The notes below the pieces were generated by a model that saw only the letters and a list, made by a program, of their open reading frames with translations, was not told where the DNA came from and searched no databases. A program made the translations under genes and the position numbers. From NCBI GenBank assembly GCA_034437695.1, contig DAOTTJ010000349.1, forward strand, positions 1 to 6,993: a stretch of DNA of 6,993 bases, in the 5' to 3' direction. Origin of the DNA: Paraktedonobacter sp034437695. GTDB lineage: Bacteria; Chloroflexota; Ktedonobacteria; Ktedonobacterales; Ktedonobacteraceae. Shown here piece by piece: positions 1 through 6,615 of the stretch. Position 1 is the first letter of the stretch, and each line of letters starts with the position of its first letter.

Positions 1-606
1 CTCCCAGTGTGGGGAATACTCGGTTGAAAAAACGATCGATGCTTCTGGCCCCTTTGCCATCTGCCCCTCCTGTGGCTATGCGCATCCCTTTCTCTAACTT
101 CCGCTGTTTCTCCTGAGCGGCCCCAGTGTCGCAGGCAAAACGATGGTCTGTCTGGAATTAACTTCTCTTCTCCGCGAATGCGTGATCTTAGCATCAGATA
201 TTCTCTGGGGAGCCGTCCCAGCTACCTCAAAGGACAACTACCTGGACTATCGCAATCTCTGGCTGCGGGTGGCGAAAAATGTGGGCCAGAGCGGACGACC
301 AGTGGTCCTTTGTGGGACTGCCATTCCTAAACAATTTGAAATGTGTTCGGAACGCCGGCACTTCTCAACTTTGCATTATTTGGCCCTGGTGTGCGATGAT
401 CAGCTCTTGGAAGAGCGTCTTAAACAGCACCCAGCCTGGCGTCACTCGGGTTCAACTGAGAGTATCGAGACCATGATCCAATTGAACCGGTGGCTCAAGG
501 CACATGCTTCCACCACCCATCCCCCATGACACTCTTTGATACGAGCCACCAATCGCTTCTTGAGACTGTGAGAGATGTCGCTCAATGGATACGGCTTCGC
601 CTGTAA
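1..606 (+). pseudogene. Broken zinc-ribbon/P-loop kinase-like ATPase gene (5' end outside window)
   Basis: One reading frame (codons starting at base 2) runs from the left edge through a zinc ribbon into a P-loop protein. Seen: a Cys at 8-10, a CPSCG knuckle at 62-76, an in-frame TAA at 95-97, then a Walker A motif GPSVAGKT at 119-142, and a kinase-like body (SDILWGAV; RPVVLCGTAIP; LEERLKQHPAWR) to a TGA at 527-529. The frame from 526 then continues the same protein style (TLFDTSHQSLLETVRDVAQW) to TAA at 604-606. Losing one C from the C-run at 521-525 would explain this shift. So there are two independent lesions, a nonsense codon and a frameshift. Base 1 fits the end of a TGC codon, which would complete a CxxC pair. 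The ATG at 143 directly follows the Walker A Thr, so it cannot start a working ATPase. The likely ancestor is a small AAA/nucleoside-kinase-like enzyme with an N-terminal zinc ribbon; its substrate is unknown. Alternative: two separate genes, unlikely because no start lies before the P-loop. Confidence 0.8.
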
Positions 607-638
607 CGTGCTTCCTTGCACTCTTCTCGTACACAATA

Positions 639-851
639 AAGCAGGGTAGAGAGGGGCGTCATCTCGGAAGGCTTGAAGACCAGCGTACGTGGAAAAGCTC
701 CCTGCACAGCGGTTACCGCCAGATCGACATCTGCTGCGCTGGCTGCGGGCGCAGTATCAACCATCTCTTAGGTCGCGGGATTACGTACTTCAATGGCACG
801 GCCGGATGTACCGGGTGTCCAGGCACCGTTGATCCACATTTGATAGGGCAT
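639..851 (-). pseudogene. Aldehyde dehydrogenase relic (N-terminus fused to KPSE segment)
   Basis: Reading the minus strand from the ATG at 851 gives a typical NAD(P)-dependent aldehyde dehydrogenase N-terminus: MPYQMWINGAWTPGTSGR, then IEVRNPAT, an in-frame TAA at 768-770 and PAASAADVDLAV...AFP. From about base 686 the frame continues with TLVFKPSEMTPLSTLL, which matches the cofactor-binding KPSE region normally found about 100 or more residues further on. The relic therefore has a nonsense codon plus a large in-frame internal deletion. Similarity stops at about 639, so the catalytic Glu and Cys regions are missing; about 71 codons of a usual 480-500 remain. A purine-rich AGAGGGG lies about 10 bases before the ATG and may be the old ribosome binding site. 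The relic lies downstream of, and on the same strand as, the glycan genes, and converges on the broken kinase gene. No function is expected. The flanks at 607-638 and 852-983 show no gene and no clear terminator. Confidence 0.85.
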
Positions 852-983
852 AAACCAGACACCCCTCTTCGCGCTAATCCAATAGGAGCCAGCGCTCCAC
901 GCTATCCGCATATATTACCCTATGCTTTAACCGCAGCGACCGACCTGTGCGATCCACGTGGCAGCGCGAATCCCCGATGACGA

Positions 984-1856
984 TTATTGCATGACACATT
1001 GCTTCTGCACCGCACCGCTGCCGCTAGAGACATAAAAAGTCAGATGGACGTTGCGGTAGAGCATTGCAGGTTGTTCTGAGCGATAAAGCTGAGCTTCAAT
1101 GTAGAGATTACTGGTCGCGCCGGGGGTAAGCGTCACCGATTGAACCCAGAGCTGCTGAGGCGTCAAGACAATTGATGACCAGGTATTTGCCTGAGCCTTA
1201 TTCACCATCAGTACCAGACGATAGGTCTCTTGCGAGACTTCATAGCTCTGCACTCTGATCGAAACTTCGCAGACCTTACTGGCCTGGTTGGTCGGCAACA
1301 TCGAGAGCTGTGTAAAGCTAGGCTGAGGATTTAAAGGTCTGATGACCGAGATCCAGACCGCCGAAGCAGCTATCAACAGAGCCAAGGTGAAAAGCAAGCA
1401 ATCCTGGAAGGTTATACGAATATGTCTGGAGCGCGTAAAATATAGGATATCCCTGCTTCTGAGTATCGTCGCAATCACTGCGAAGACCATTGTGATAAGT
1501 CCAAGCGAAAGCACCCATGATAGACCCTGGAGGCCGATCGGCAGGATATTCAAGCCAAAGCCCACCAGAACATCGATGCCCATACTCAGACCGAGGCTGA
1601 GTACAATCAGGTCGGCCCCTCCTACGGGGTGGCCAATCTTTAATTCGGGCCGCTGAATAATACTATTCGAGTCGTCCTGTTGCTGTTCTCTGCGCCTGAA
1701 CAACATCTGAGTAAAGCTATACCCTGGTAGAAAAAGACTCAGCGGCAAACCCAGAAGAATGCTGATCGCCGGCACATGTGTGGGAACCTGCGTCCAGACA
1801 ACGTTCAGTATCACCAGTAGCATGACTATAAGTAAATCATAATTTCTAAAACGCAT
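984..1856 (-). CDS. DUF1616-like multispanning membrane protein
   Basis: A 290-residue membrane protein. Hydrophobic segments lie at about 7-23, 29-48, 82-103, 110-132 and 153-172. A polar C-terminal part (about 175-290) looks beta-rich and is probably outside the cell. The N-terminal pattern RNYDLL, a first helix, a short loop with conserved prolines, then a helix ending in LFLPGYSF is the hallmark of the DUF1616 family (Pfam PF07760), whose biochemical role is not established. The C-terminal domain holds two cysteines (196 and 287) that could pair outside the membrane (inference). The ATG at 1856 is chosen because GGAGGA sits 6 bases upstream. The frame stays open to a TTG at 1991, and that extension looks like a signal peptide but has no ribosome binding site. 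It is the last gene of the minus-strand run, 153 bp after the GT-C-like gene, and probably shares a membrane or glycan role with it. Confidence 0.75.
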   Translation of the reverse strand: MRFRNYDLLIVMLLVILNVVWTQVPTHVPAISILLGLPLSLFLPGYSFTQMLFRRREQQQDDSNSIIQRPELKIGHPVGGADLIVLSLGLSMGIDVLVGFGLNILPIGLQGLSWVLSLGLITMVFAVIATILRSRDILYFTRSRHIRITFQDCLLFTLALLIAASAVWISVIRPLNPQPSFTQLSMLPTNQASKVCEVSIRVQSYEVSQETYRLVLMVNKAQANTWSSIVLTPQQLWVQSVTLTPGATSNLYIEAQLYRSEQPAMLYRNVHLTFYVSSGSGAVQKQCVMQ

Positions 1857-1862
1857 CAAAAG

Positions 1863-1868
1863 TCCTCC
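1863..1868 (-). promoter_or_regulatory. Shine-Dalgarno that fixes the start of the DUF1616-like gene
   Basis: The minus strand reads GGAGGA, then six bases, then the ATG at 1856. This near-perfect site supports the 290-residue protein rather than the longer reading from the TTG at 1991. Confidence 0.8.
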
Positions 1869-1886
1869 GTCAACGAGCACACTCTC

Positions 1887-1914
1887 TGGCAGATGCCATA
1901 TGGCATTTATGCCA
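1887..1914 (-). promoter_or_regulatory. Overlapping GGCAT dyads, possible operator or 5' hairpin
   Basis: Bases 1893-1906 form a perfect 14-bp palindrome, ATGCCATATGGCAT. It is flanked by TGGCA (1887-1891) and TGCCA (1910-1914), which are complementary to each other. On the minus strand GGCAT-AA-ATGCC overlaps the palindrome, so GGCAT half-sites alternate in orientation. The element lies in the only sizeable gap of the minus-strand run, 30-58 bases before the DUF1616-like start. It could bind a dimeric regulator or fold as an mRNA hairpin. A CATAAAT on the minus strand (1905-1911) resembles a -10 box, but no good -35 box accompanies it. There is no T-run, so it is not a standard terminator. 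Confidence 0.4.
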
Positions 1915-1997
1915 CCTATTCCTACAAACGAAGATCCGAGTCGTGCAGGAAGAGTGGCACACAAGCTGAGAAATAAAGTCAGGAGTTTCAAGATGCA

Positions 1998-2019
1998 TAA
2001 CCGGTCGCGTTAACCGGTC
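1998..2019. repeat. 9-bp direct repeat TAACCGGTC over a stop codon
   Basis: TAACCGGTC occurs at 1998-2006 and again at 2011-2019. Because ACCGGT is itself palindromic, the pair can also form a 6-bp stem with a 7-base loop. It straddles the stop codon of the GT-C-like gene (2010-2012). No T-run follows on either strand, so a terminator role is weakly supported. It may be a small tandem duplication. Confidence 0.4.
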
Positions 2020-4193
2020 AGCGCCCCGGTATCATAAATTGCGATATCGCCGCTATCAAACAGGCGGTCCATCGCAGTGATTGTATTAAACTTGGTCAGA
2101 CTACTGCGGCTAATAATCTGTGTAGGCTGATCGATCTCGAAATAGGTTCCCTGTAAGGGTAGGACTGTACTCAAACGCAGATCTACTTCCAGATAGCTAA
2201 GATGGCCAGTGCGTATAATTGTCTGATCTTCACCATTCAATTGACTTGAGTAAAAAATCGGCGAGATATCGATCTGGTCGTAAATGAAGGTAACGACGCG
2301 CTGATTGCCATAGGTATTCATAAGCATCTGATTAATACGATCAGTGGCGATGCGATTATTTGAGCCAAGATAGGTATTCATCCAGAGAGCAGCATCGACA
2401 CTTTGAGGTTCGATCGAACGAGCATCGGCCATCGCCCGATAAGGTCCGGGGGTCACCGACAGGTCAGGTCCGACCTCGACAATCACGCCACCCAGAAATA
2501 CGGCAACCAGCAGCACGGTGATCAGCGAGATAGTACGTTTATTGAGATTGCGCGTCGGCCAGAAATGGATAACCAGAATAGTCATGACATAGGCGATGGC
2601 CAGGAAAAGGAAGGCCGAGGCTCGATCGGTGATCTGCGCTCCGAACTGAGTAAAACGGAAGGCCTGAGTCACTGGATAGAGCAGCGAAGCCAGACCGAGA
2701 GTGACCCCCAGCGTACTGTAGCGGTGCTGACGTTGGATAAGAATAAGGCCAAACGGAATACAAAACGTGATCAGTGCGACCGAGGCAGTCATCAGCAACC
2801 TGTCCCACACAGGCGCAACGACGCCGGCACTACCAAACAACGGCCGGGCCTTACTCGTCCCACCTATAATCTGGCTCAACTGATGAAAGGTCGCGCTAAA
2901 AAACTGATAGAGATAGCTCCAAACCGGGTTGCCGGGCAGTAAAAAAGCATAAGCCAGCGAGACAATCACGCTAAAGAGCGCGAGAAAGGTCAGAAACGCT
3001 CGCGTTTTCCCTGAGTTTGAGCCAAAGAAGCTGATGACCGCCCACATGAGCAGCAAGCCATCAAAGACGTAACTGGTCATATGGTGGGTAGCATTGAGCG
3101 CAAGCAATATAAGCAACGATGTCCACACGACTCCGCGATAGTTGCCATGTTCGTCTTTAAAACGTACCACGATATAGAGCATAAATACGGCGAAGGGCAG
3201 AGCCAGCGTTTCATAGCTATAAAAGGCATCAAAGAAGAGAAAATGCGAATTAATCATATAAACTATGGCGGCAAAGCTGGCCATCCGGCTCGAACTGGTA
3301 AGCTTTTCAAAAAAAAGAAATGTGGCCAGCGTAATCAGCAGACGAGCGGCCATAACCACGATATTGCCAGCGTAAAAGGTAGAAAGGCCTGTTGTGGTAC
3401 TTATCGCGTTAGTGATGATCTCCAGACCAGGATAATAAGGGCTAACCGGCAGCATGGTATTTGGCGTAAAGAGGTGACCAAGACTGAGCAGATCGTTGGC
3501 TGTGCGCCAGTGCAGGGTTTCGTCAAACTGCGTAAAGTAGGCCGGGCTGGCCATAAATTGCACAAAATAAAAGGAGAGGCCGACCGCACACAGCAAGAAG
3601 ATGCGCTCATGGCGCGACGGTTTGCGCGAGAGGCAACGGATCAGGTTAGGTACAAAGATCAGCAATAAGCCACTAAAAAATGACATTTCAAGAATGGTAT
3701 AAGAAAAAGCATAGATAGAGAGATAGTAGAATAGAGCGATTAGGAGTAGGCCAAACGACATAACCAGCGCGAGTACCGGAAGCAGGCCCAGCCCAACCTC
3801 CGCCTTCACACTTTGCAGACCACGAGTCAGCAGTCCCTCAGGTTGAGGCTCTTGCAGGCGCGTCAGCGCCCCATTAAAGAGGCGTCTGACCGCTCCGGGT
3901 CTCTCAGGTGCGACAACAGCCAGCGATTGCTTACTGGTGGACCTGAGCGACTGAGTATCCTGCTCGATGAGCAGCAACTGTTCGATAGAGAGGTTCTCTT
4001 GCACGGTACGCTGCTGTTGCCGCGCACGCCTGGTCCTTTCGGCAGGGGAGATATTCTGCACACTCGGCAAGATAGTTGTATCCAGCCCAACCAGTGAGGC
4101 AGGATCGCTGCTTTGTTTGCTCTTAGGATTATTGCGCATACCCCAAAATTGCTGAGATGAGTTGCCTGGTCGTTCCGCATCCGAATATTTCAT
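2010..4193 (-). CDS. Large polytopic membrane protein, GT-C-type glycosyltransferase-like
   Basis: A 727-residue protein. Residues 1-134 are polar and probably cytosolic, with a Gln/Arg-rich stretch (about 52-82). Many hydrophobic helices follow between about 135 and 570, then a polar C-terminal domain (about 571-727) that is probably extracytoplasmic. The loop after the early helices contains FDETLHW (223-229) with an acidic pair D224-E225, then SPYYPGLE (251-258). Acidic residues in the first outer loop followed by a proline/tyrosine motif are typical of GT-C enzymes that use polyprenyl-phosphate sugars. H370-H371 and D523-R524 lie near further helix ends and may also contribute. The role inferred is transfer of a sugar to a lipid-linked or surface glycan outside the membrane; donor and acceptor are unknown. 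The ATG at 4193 follows the upstream gene by 6 bp, with AGGAG 13 bases before it, which is rather far, so coupled translation is likely. A non-enzymatic membrane assembly role is possible. Confidence 0.7.
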   Translation of the reverse strand: MKYSDAERPGNSSQQFWGMRNNPKSKQSSDPASLVGLDTTILPSVQNISPAERTRRARQQQRTVQENLSIEQLLLIEQDTQSLRSTSKQSLAVVAPERPGAVRRLFNGALTRLQEPQPEGLLTRGLQSVKAEVGLGLLPVLALVMSFGLLLIALFYYLSIYAFSYTILEMSFFSGLLLIFVPNLIRCLSRKPSRHERIFLLCAVGLSFYFVQFMASPAYFTQFDETLHWRTANDLLSLGHLFTPNTMLPVSPYYPGLEIITNAISTTTGLSTFYAGNIVVMAARLLITLATFLFFEKLTSSSRMASFAAIVYMINSHFLFFDAFYSYETLALPFAVFMLYIVVRFKDEHGNYRGVVWTSLLILLALNATHHMTSYVFDGLLLMWAVISFFGSNSGKTRAFLTFLALFSVIVSLAYAFLLPGNPVWSYLYQFFSATFHQLSQIIGGTSKARPLFGSAGVVAPVWDRLLMTASVALITFCIPFGLILIQRQHRYSTLGVTLGLASLLYPVTQAFRFTQFGAQITDRASAFLFLAIAYVMTILVIHFWPTRNLNKRTISLITVLLVAVFLGGVIVEVGPDLSVTPGPYRAMADARSIEPQSVDAALWMNTYLGSNNRIATDRINQMLMNTYGNQRVVTFIYDQIDISPIFYSSQLNGEDQTIIRTGHLSYLEVDLRLSTVLPLQGTYFEIDQPTQIISRSSLTKFNTITAMDRLFDSGDIAIYDTGALTG

Positions 4194-4199
4194 AGTTTT

Positions 4200-5468
4200 C
4201 TATCTACTCCTGGTAGCGACCAGCGTCCGGGAGTCGGTGGAATTGTCCGGTGCTAAGAGTTCCCGATACACCTGTTCAAAGCGCGTAACGACAGATTGAG
4301 CCTGAAAGAGTATAGCGCGTTGTCGCGCTTGAGCGCCCATACGTCCGCGCAGTTCGGGATCGTCAAGTAACAACTGCATCGCCCCGCATAAAGCCTGGGC
4401 ATCACGAGCAGCCACAAGCAGACCACTTTCGCCGTCGGCCACTATATCGGTCAGACCGCCGCTGCGTGCGGCGATCACCGGTTTTCCCATCACCATCGCT
4501 TCCATCGCCACCGAAGGACACGGTTCGCCCCATGTCGAAGGTACCAGTCCGAACAGCGCACGCCGCCACGCTCCCATGACCGCGTTATGTGGCCATGTTC
4601 CCATCAGCAAAACGTTGGGTGGCAGATGCTCAGTCAGTTCCTTGAGCAGGGGCCGCCCAATCAAGACGAGCGGAACTTGACTCTTCATCTCCGCATACGC
4701 CTGTAACAGAATAGTCGCACCCTTGTCGTAGGTTATATCGCCGACGAACAACATGTAGTCCTCTTTGGGCAGTTGCGCGAGATAGGCATCGTCTGGATCG
4801 GTCAGTGCGTCGACCTCGTCGGGAATAAAGTTCGGCACTACCTTGTAGGGAAGACCACGCTGATCGAGATAGCTCCCGTCGGCCACCGCCTGACTGACCG
4901 GCAGAAACAGGTCGACAGTCTTTCCTTCACGTCCGGCCCAGATGGCGTTGCTCACTGTGGTCAGTGGACCCGTGACTGGACTGTAAAAACGCGTACTACA
5001 CGCCAGGCATTTGCTCACGCCAGGACCGCTACAGGGCGCTCCATCGCGCATCAGTCGTTTCTGCACACAAACCATGCTGTAGTCGTGCAGCGACATGACT
5101 AGCTTCGCGTTGCTCATGGTCTTGAGCGGAGTAAATGAATGAACAAACCAGTTATGCGCGTGGACAATCTCTGGCCGCTCCTCGCGGATAATGCGGCGCA
5201 GCGCCGAGACAACTCCCGGATCGGGAAAAGACGGCGCGTAGGTGCGCTCGCTGCTGAAGAGAAAGCTCATCTTCTGCATAGAGCCACGCACGCGGTAGAT
5301 GCGTACGCCGCGATACACCTCAAATTCAGGGAAATCCTTCTGCCAGTAGGTAACAATCGCCACGTCGTGTCCACGGGCCACAAGTTCTTGACTGAGATCG
5401 GCCACATAGCGTTCTTCGCCGCCAATCGTCGGTGGATAGACAAACTGTGTCAGCATTAAGATGCGCAT
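4200..5468 (-). CDS. GT4 family glycosyltransferase with cysteine cluster
   Basis: A 422-residue cytosolic or membrane-associated GT-B fold enzyme, expected to transfer a sugar from a nucleotide-sugar donor with retention of configuration. The N-terminal acceptor domain begins MRILMLTQFVYPPTIGGEER, with the usual Gly pair at 16-17. The C-terminal donor domain has the E-x7-E motif (E315, E323) followed by GKPVIAARSGGLTDIV. The N-terminal half also carries four cysteines, C134, C146, C154 and C157, around CSGPGVSKCLAC. A similar Cys cluster occurs in ExpE7-like GT4 proteins and may bind metal or be structural. At the donor-site position where many GT4 enzymes have G-R-x4-K, this protein reads VGDITYDKG, so K249 is kept and the Arg is replaced by Asp. 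The ATG at 5468 has AGGAGG 5 bases upstream and lies inside the end of the previous gene. Sugar specificity cannot be read from the sequence. Confidence 0.9.
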   Translation of the reverse strand: MRILMLTQFVYPPTIGGEERYVADLSQELVARGHDVAIVTYWQKDFPEFEVYRGVRIYRVRGSMQKMSFLFSSERTYAPSFPDPGVVSALRRIIREERPEIVHAHNWFVHSFTPLKTMSNAKLVMSLHDYSMVCVQKRLMRDGAPCSGPGVSKCLACSTRFYSPVTGPLTTVSNAIWAGREGKTVDLFLPVSQAVADGSYLDQRGLPYKVVPNFIPDEVDALTDPDDAYLAQLPKEDYMLFVGDITYDKGATILLQAYAEMKSQVPLVLIGRPLLKELTEHLPPNVLLMGTWPHNAVMGAWRRALFGLVPSTWGEPCPSVAMEAMVMGKPVIAARSGGLTDIVADGESGLLVAARDAQALCGAMQLLLDDPELRGRMGAQARQRAILFQAQSVVTRFEQVYRELLAPDNSTDSRTLVATRSR

Positions 5469-6577
5469 ACTGGCCTCCTGATTAACGCGTCATAGACGCT
5501 CTGAAGCTGTCCGGCGCAATCATCCCACGTCGGCAAAGCCATATCTGCCGGCGGTGCAATCGGCTGCTCGATCTGTAACTGCACCGCCTGTGCAACCTCG
5601 GCAGGCGAACTGCTCAGAGAGATTGCGCGGGCAAATCCTTGATCGGCCAGTTCCTTCAAGCCCGAAGTATTGGCTACCAGCACAGGTCTGCGCAGCGCCA
5701 GCGCTTCCATCACCGCAACCGGGTGCGCCTCGTATTCACTGAGCAACGCCACCAAGTCTGCCCGTGCGAGCGTCTCCGCCATTGCCCGGCGGTCTCCCGG
5801 AGGAATCGCACGAAATTCAATATATTCAGCTACTCCACTTTGTTGAGCCAACTGACGCAACTCGGCTTCGTAAGGACCTGTCCCCAGGATCAAGAGCCGT
5901 GCCTGGGGTCGCCACGCGTGGATCTGGGGTAGCGCATTGATCAGATGTTGATGCCCTTTATACTTTTCCAGGCGACCAATCGAGATAATCAACGTTTGTG
6001 CGGGATCGGGCGTAGGTAGATTTGTCAGCGCAGGTAACGTTGATCCATTCGCAACCACTATAAACTTTTTGTCTGGAAAGTGCAACAGATCGCGAAAATA
6101 ATCTGCCTCGTAGTGCGAGACACCGATTAACTGCGCCGCCCCGGCGAGCAGAGAGCGCTGCATCTTCCACTGTGTGTCACGGATGCTATTGCGAAACGCC
6201 GACGAATGGCCCCCCGTATGAAAGGTGAGAATATAGGGAATCCCGGCCTTCTGCGCGGCCATCATTGCCAGCGGCGGCACAAACGTATGGCACCCCTGAC
6301 AATGGACGAGGTCCCAATTGCCATCTTTGACCAGCGCGTACATGCGCGGCGAGAAGTAGTAGTCGCGATTGCGCGGCCAGGCTGGCACGCGTACGATCTT
6401 CATCCCTTCGATAACCTCTTCACTCGGCGGCGCAGGCGTAATCGAAGCGTTGGGCGCAGTCGTGAGAATAGTTAGATGCACGCCGTTACGCGCCAGGCGA
6501 CGGCCAACCTCGTGTACATGTGTCTCTATACCGCCCATATACGGAAAATAGCGAGCAGCCACCATCAAGACCTTCAT
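5456..6577 (-). CDS. GT4 family glycosyltransferase (PimA-like architecture)
   Basis: A 373-residue GT-B enzyme, close to the usual GT4 length. The N-terminal domain opens MKVLMVAARYFPYMGGIETH, with the glycine-rich loop and the His that commonly follows in this family (H20). The donor domain begins near SIGRLEKYKGH, with the canonical Arg and Lys for the phosphates of the nucleotide sugar. It continues to E-x7-E in SEYEAHPVAVMEAL, then RRPVLVANTSGLKEL. All expected donor-site residues are present, so it should be active; the acceptor and sugar are unknown. The frame is open upstream to a TTG at 6604. The ATG at 6577 is preferred because the family begins here and GGAAAAGAG precedes it by 7 bases. 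A GTG at 6595 is an alternative. It follows the acyltransferase stop (6616-6618) closely, and its last 13 bp overlap the next glycosyltransferase gene, so the genes are probably one transcript. Confidence 0.9.
   Translation of the reverse strand: MKVLMVAARYFPYMGGIETHVHEVGRRLARNGVHLTILTTAPNASITPAPPSEEVIEGMKIVRVPAWPRNRDYYFSPRMYALVKDGNWDLVHCQGCHTFVPPLAMMAAQKAGIPYILTFHTGGHSSAFRNSIRDTQWKMQRSLLAGAAQLIGVSHYEADYFRDLLHFPDKKFIVVANGSTLPALTNLPTPDPAQTLIISIGRLEKYKGHQHLINALPQIHAWRPQARLLILGTGPYEAELRQLAQQSGVAEYIEFRAIPPGDRRAMAETLARADLVALLSEYEAHPVAVMEALALRRPVLVANTSGLKELADQGFARAISLSSSPAEVAQAVQLQIEQPIAPPADMALPTWDDCAGQLQSVYDALIRRPVCAS
5474..5479 (-). promoter_or_regulatory. Shine-Dalgarno inside the preceding glycosyltransferase gene
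   Basis: The minus strand reads AGGAGG, then five bases, then the ATG at 5468. The site lies within the coding end of the upstream GT4 gene, which stops at 5456-5458. This supports coupled translation of the two glycosyltransferases. Confidence 0.8.
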
Positions 6578-6605
6578 CCCATTGCTCTTTTCCACTCTCG
6601 GCAAA

Positions 6606-6613
6606 CCTTCCTT
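6606..6613 (-). promoter_or_regulatory. AAGGAAGG purine site, competing start signal
   Basis: The minus strand reads AAGGAAGG one base before the TTG at 6604, too close for that start. It lies 10 bases before an in-frame GTG at 6595 and 28 before the ATG at 6577. It could serve the GTG, giving a six-residue extension of the GT4 enzyme, so the exact start is uncertain. Confidence 0.4.
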
Positions 6614-6615
6614 TT

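Noticed and set aside
143..529. A stand-alone 128-residue gene starting at the ATG at 143
   Set aside because: The start falls right after the Walker A motif and the same frame continues upstream into the P-loop and zinc ribbon, so it is the body of a broken gene.
585..980. Plus-strand ORF of 131 codons between the broken kinase gene and the membrane protein gene
   Set aside because: It runs antisense to the aldehyde dehydrogenase relic, whose translation is plainly family-like. The plus-strand protein resembles nothing and has no ribosome site.
852..983. Possible terminator after the minus-strand gene run
   Set aside because: I found a CACGTG palindrome but no stem followed by a T-run on the minus strand.
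1857..1991. N-terminal extension of the DUF1616-like protein from a TTG, resembling a signal peptide
   Set aside because: There is no Shine-Dalgarno before the TTG, the extension is not part of the DUF1616 pattern, and GGAGGA marks the ATG at 1856.
2403..3668. Long plus-strand ORFs (2403-2942 and 3081-3668) opposite the GT-C-like gene
   Set aside because: Their translations are polar, low in family-like patterns and mirror the codons of hydrophobic helices on the other strand. They are shadows.
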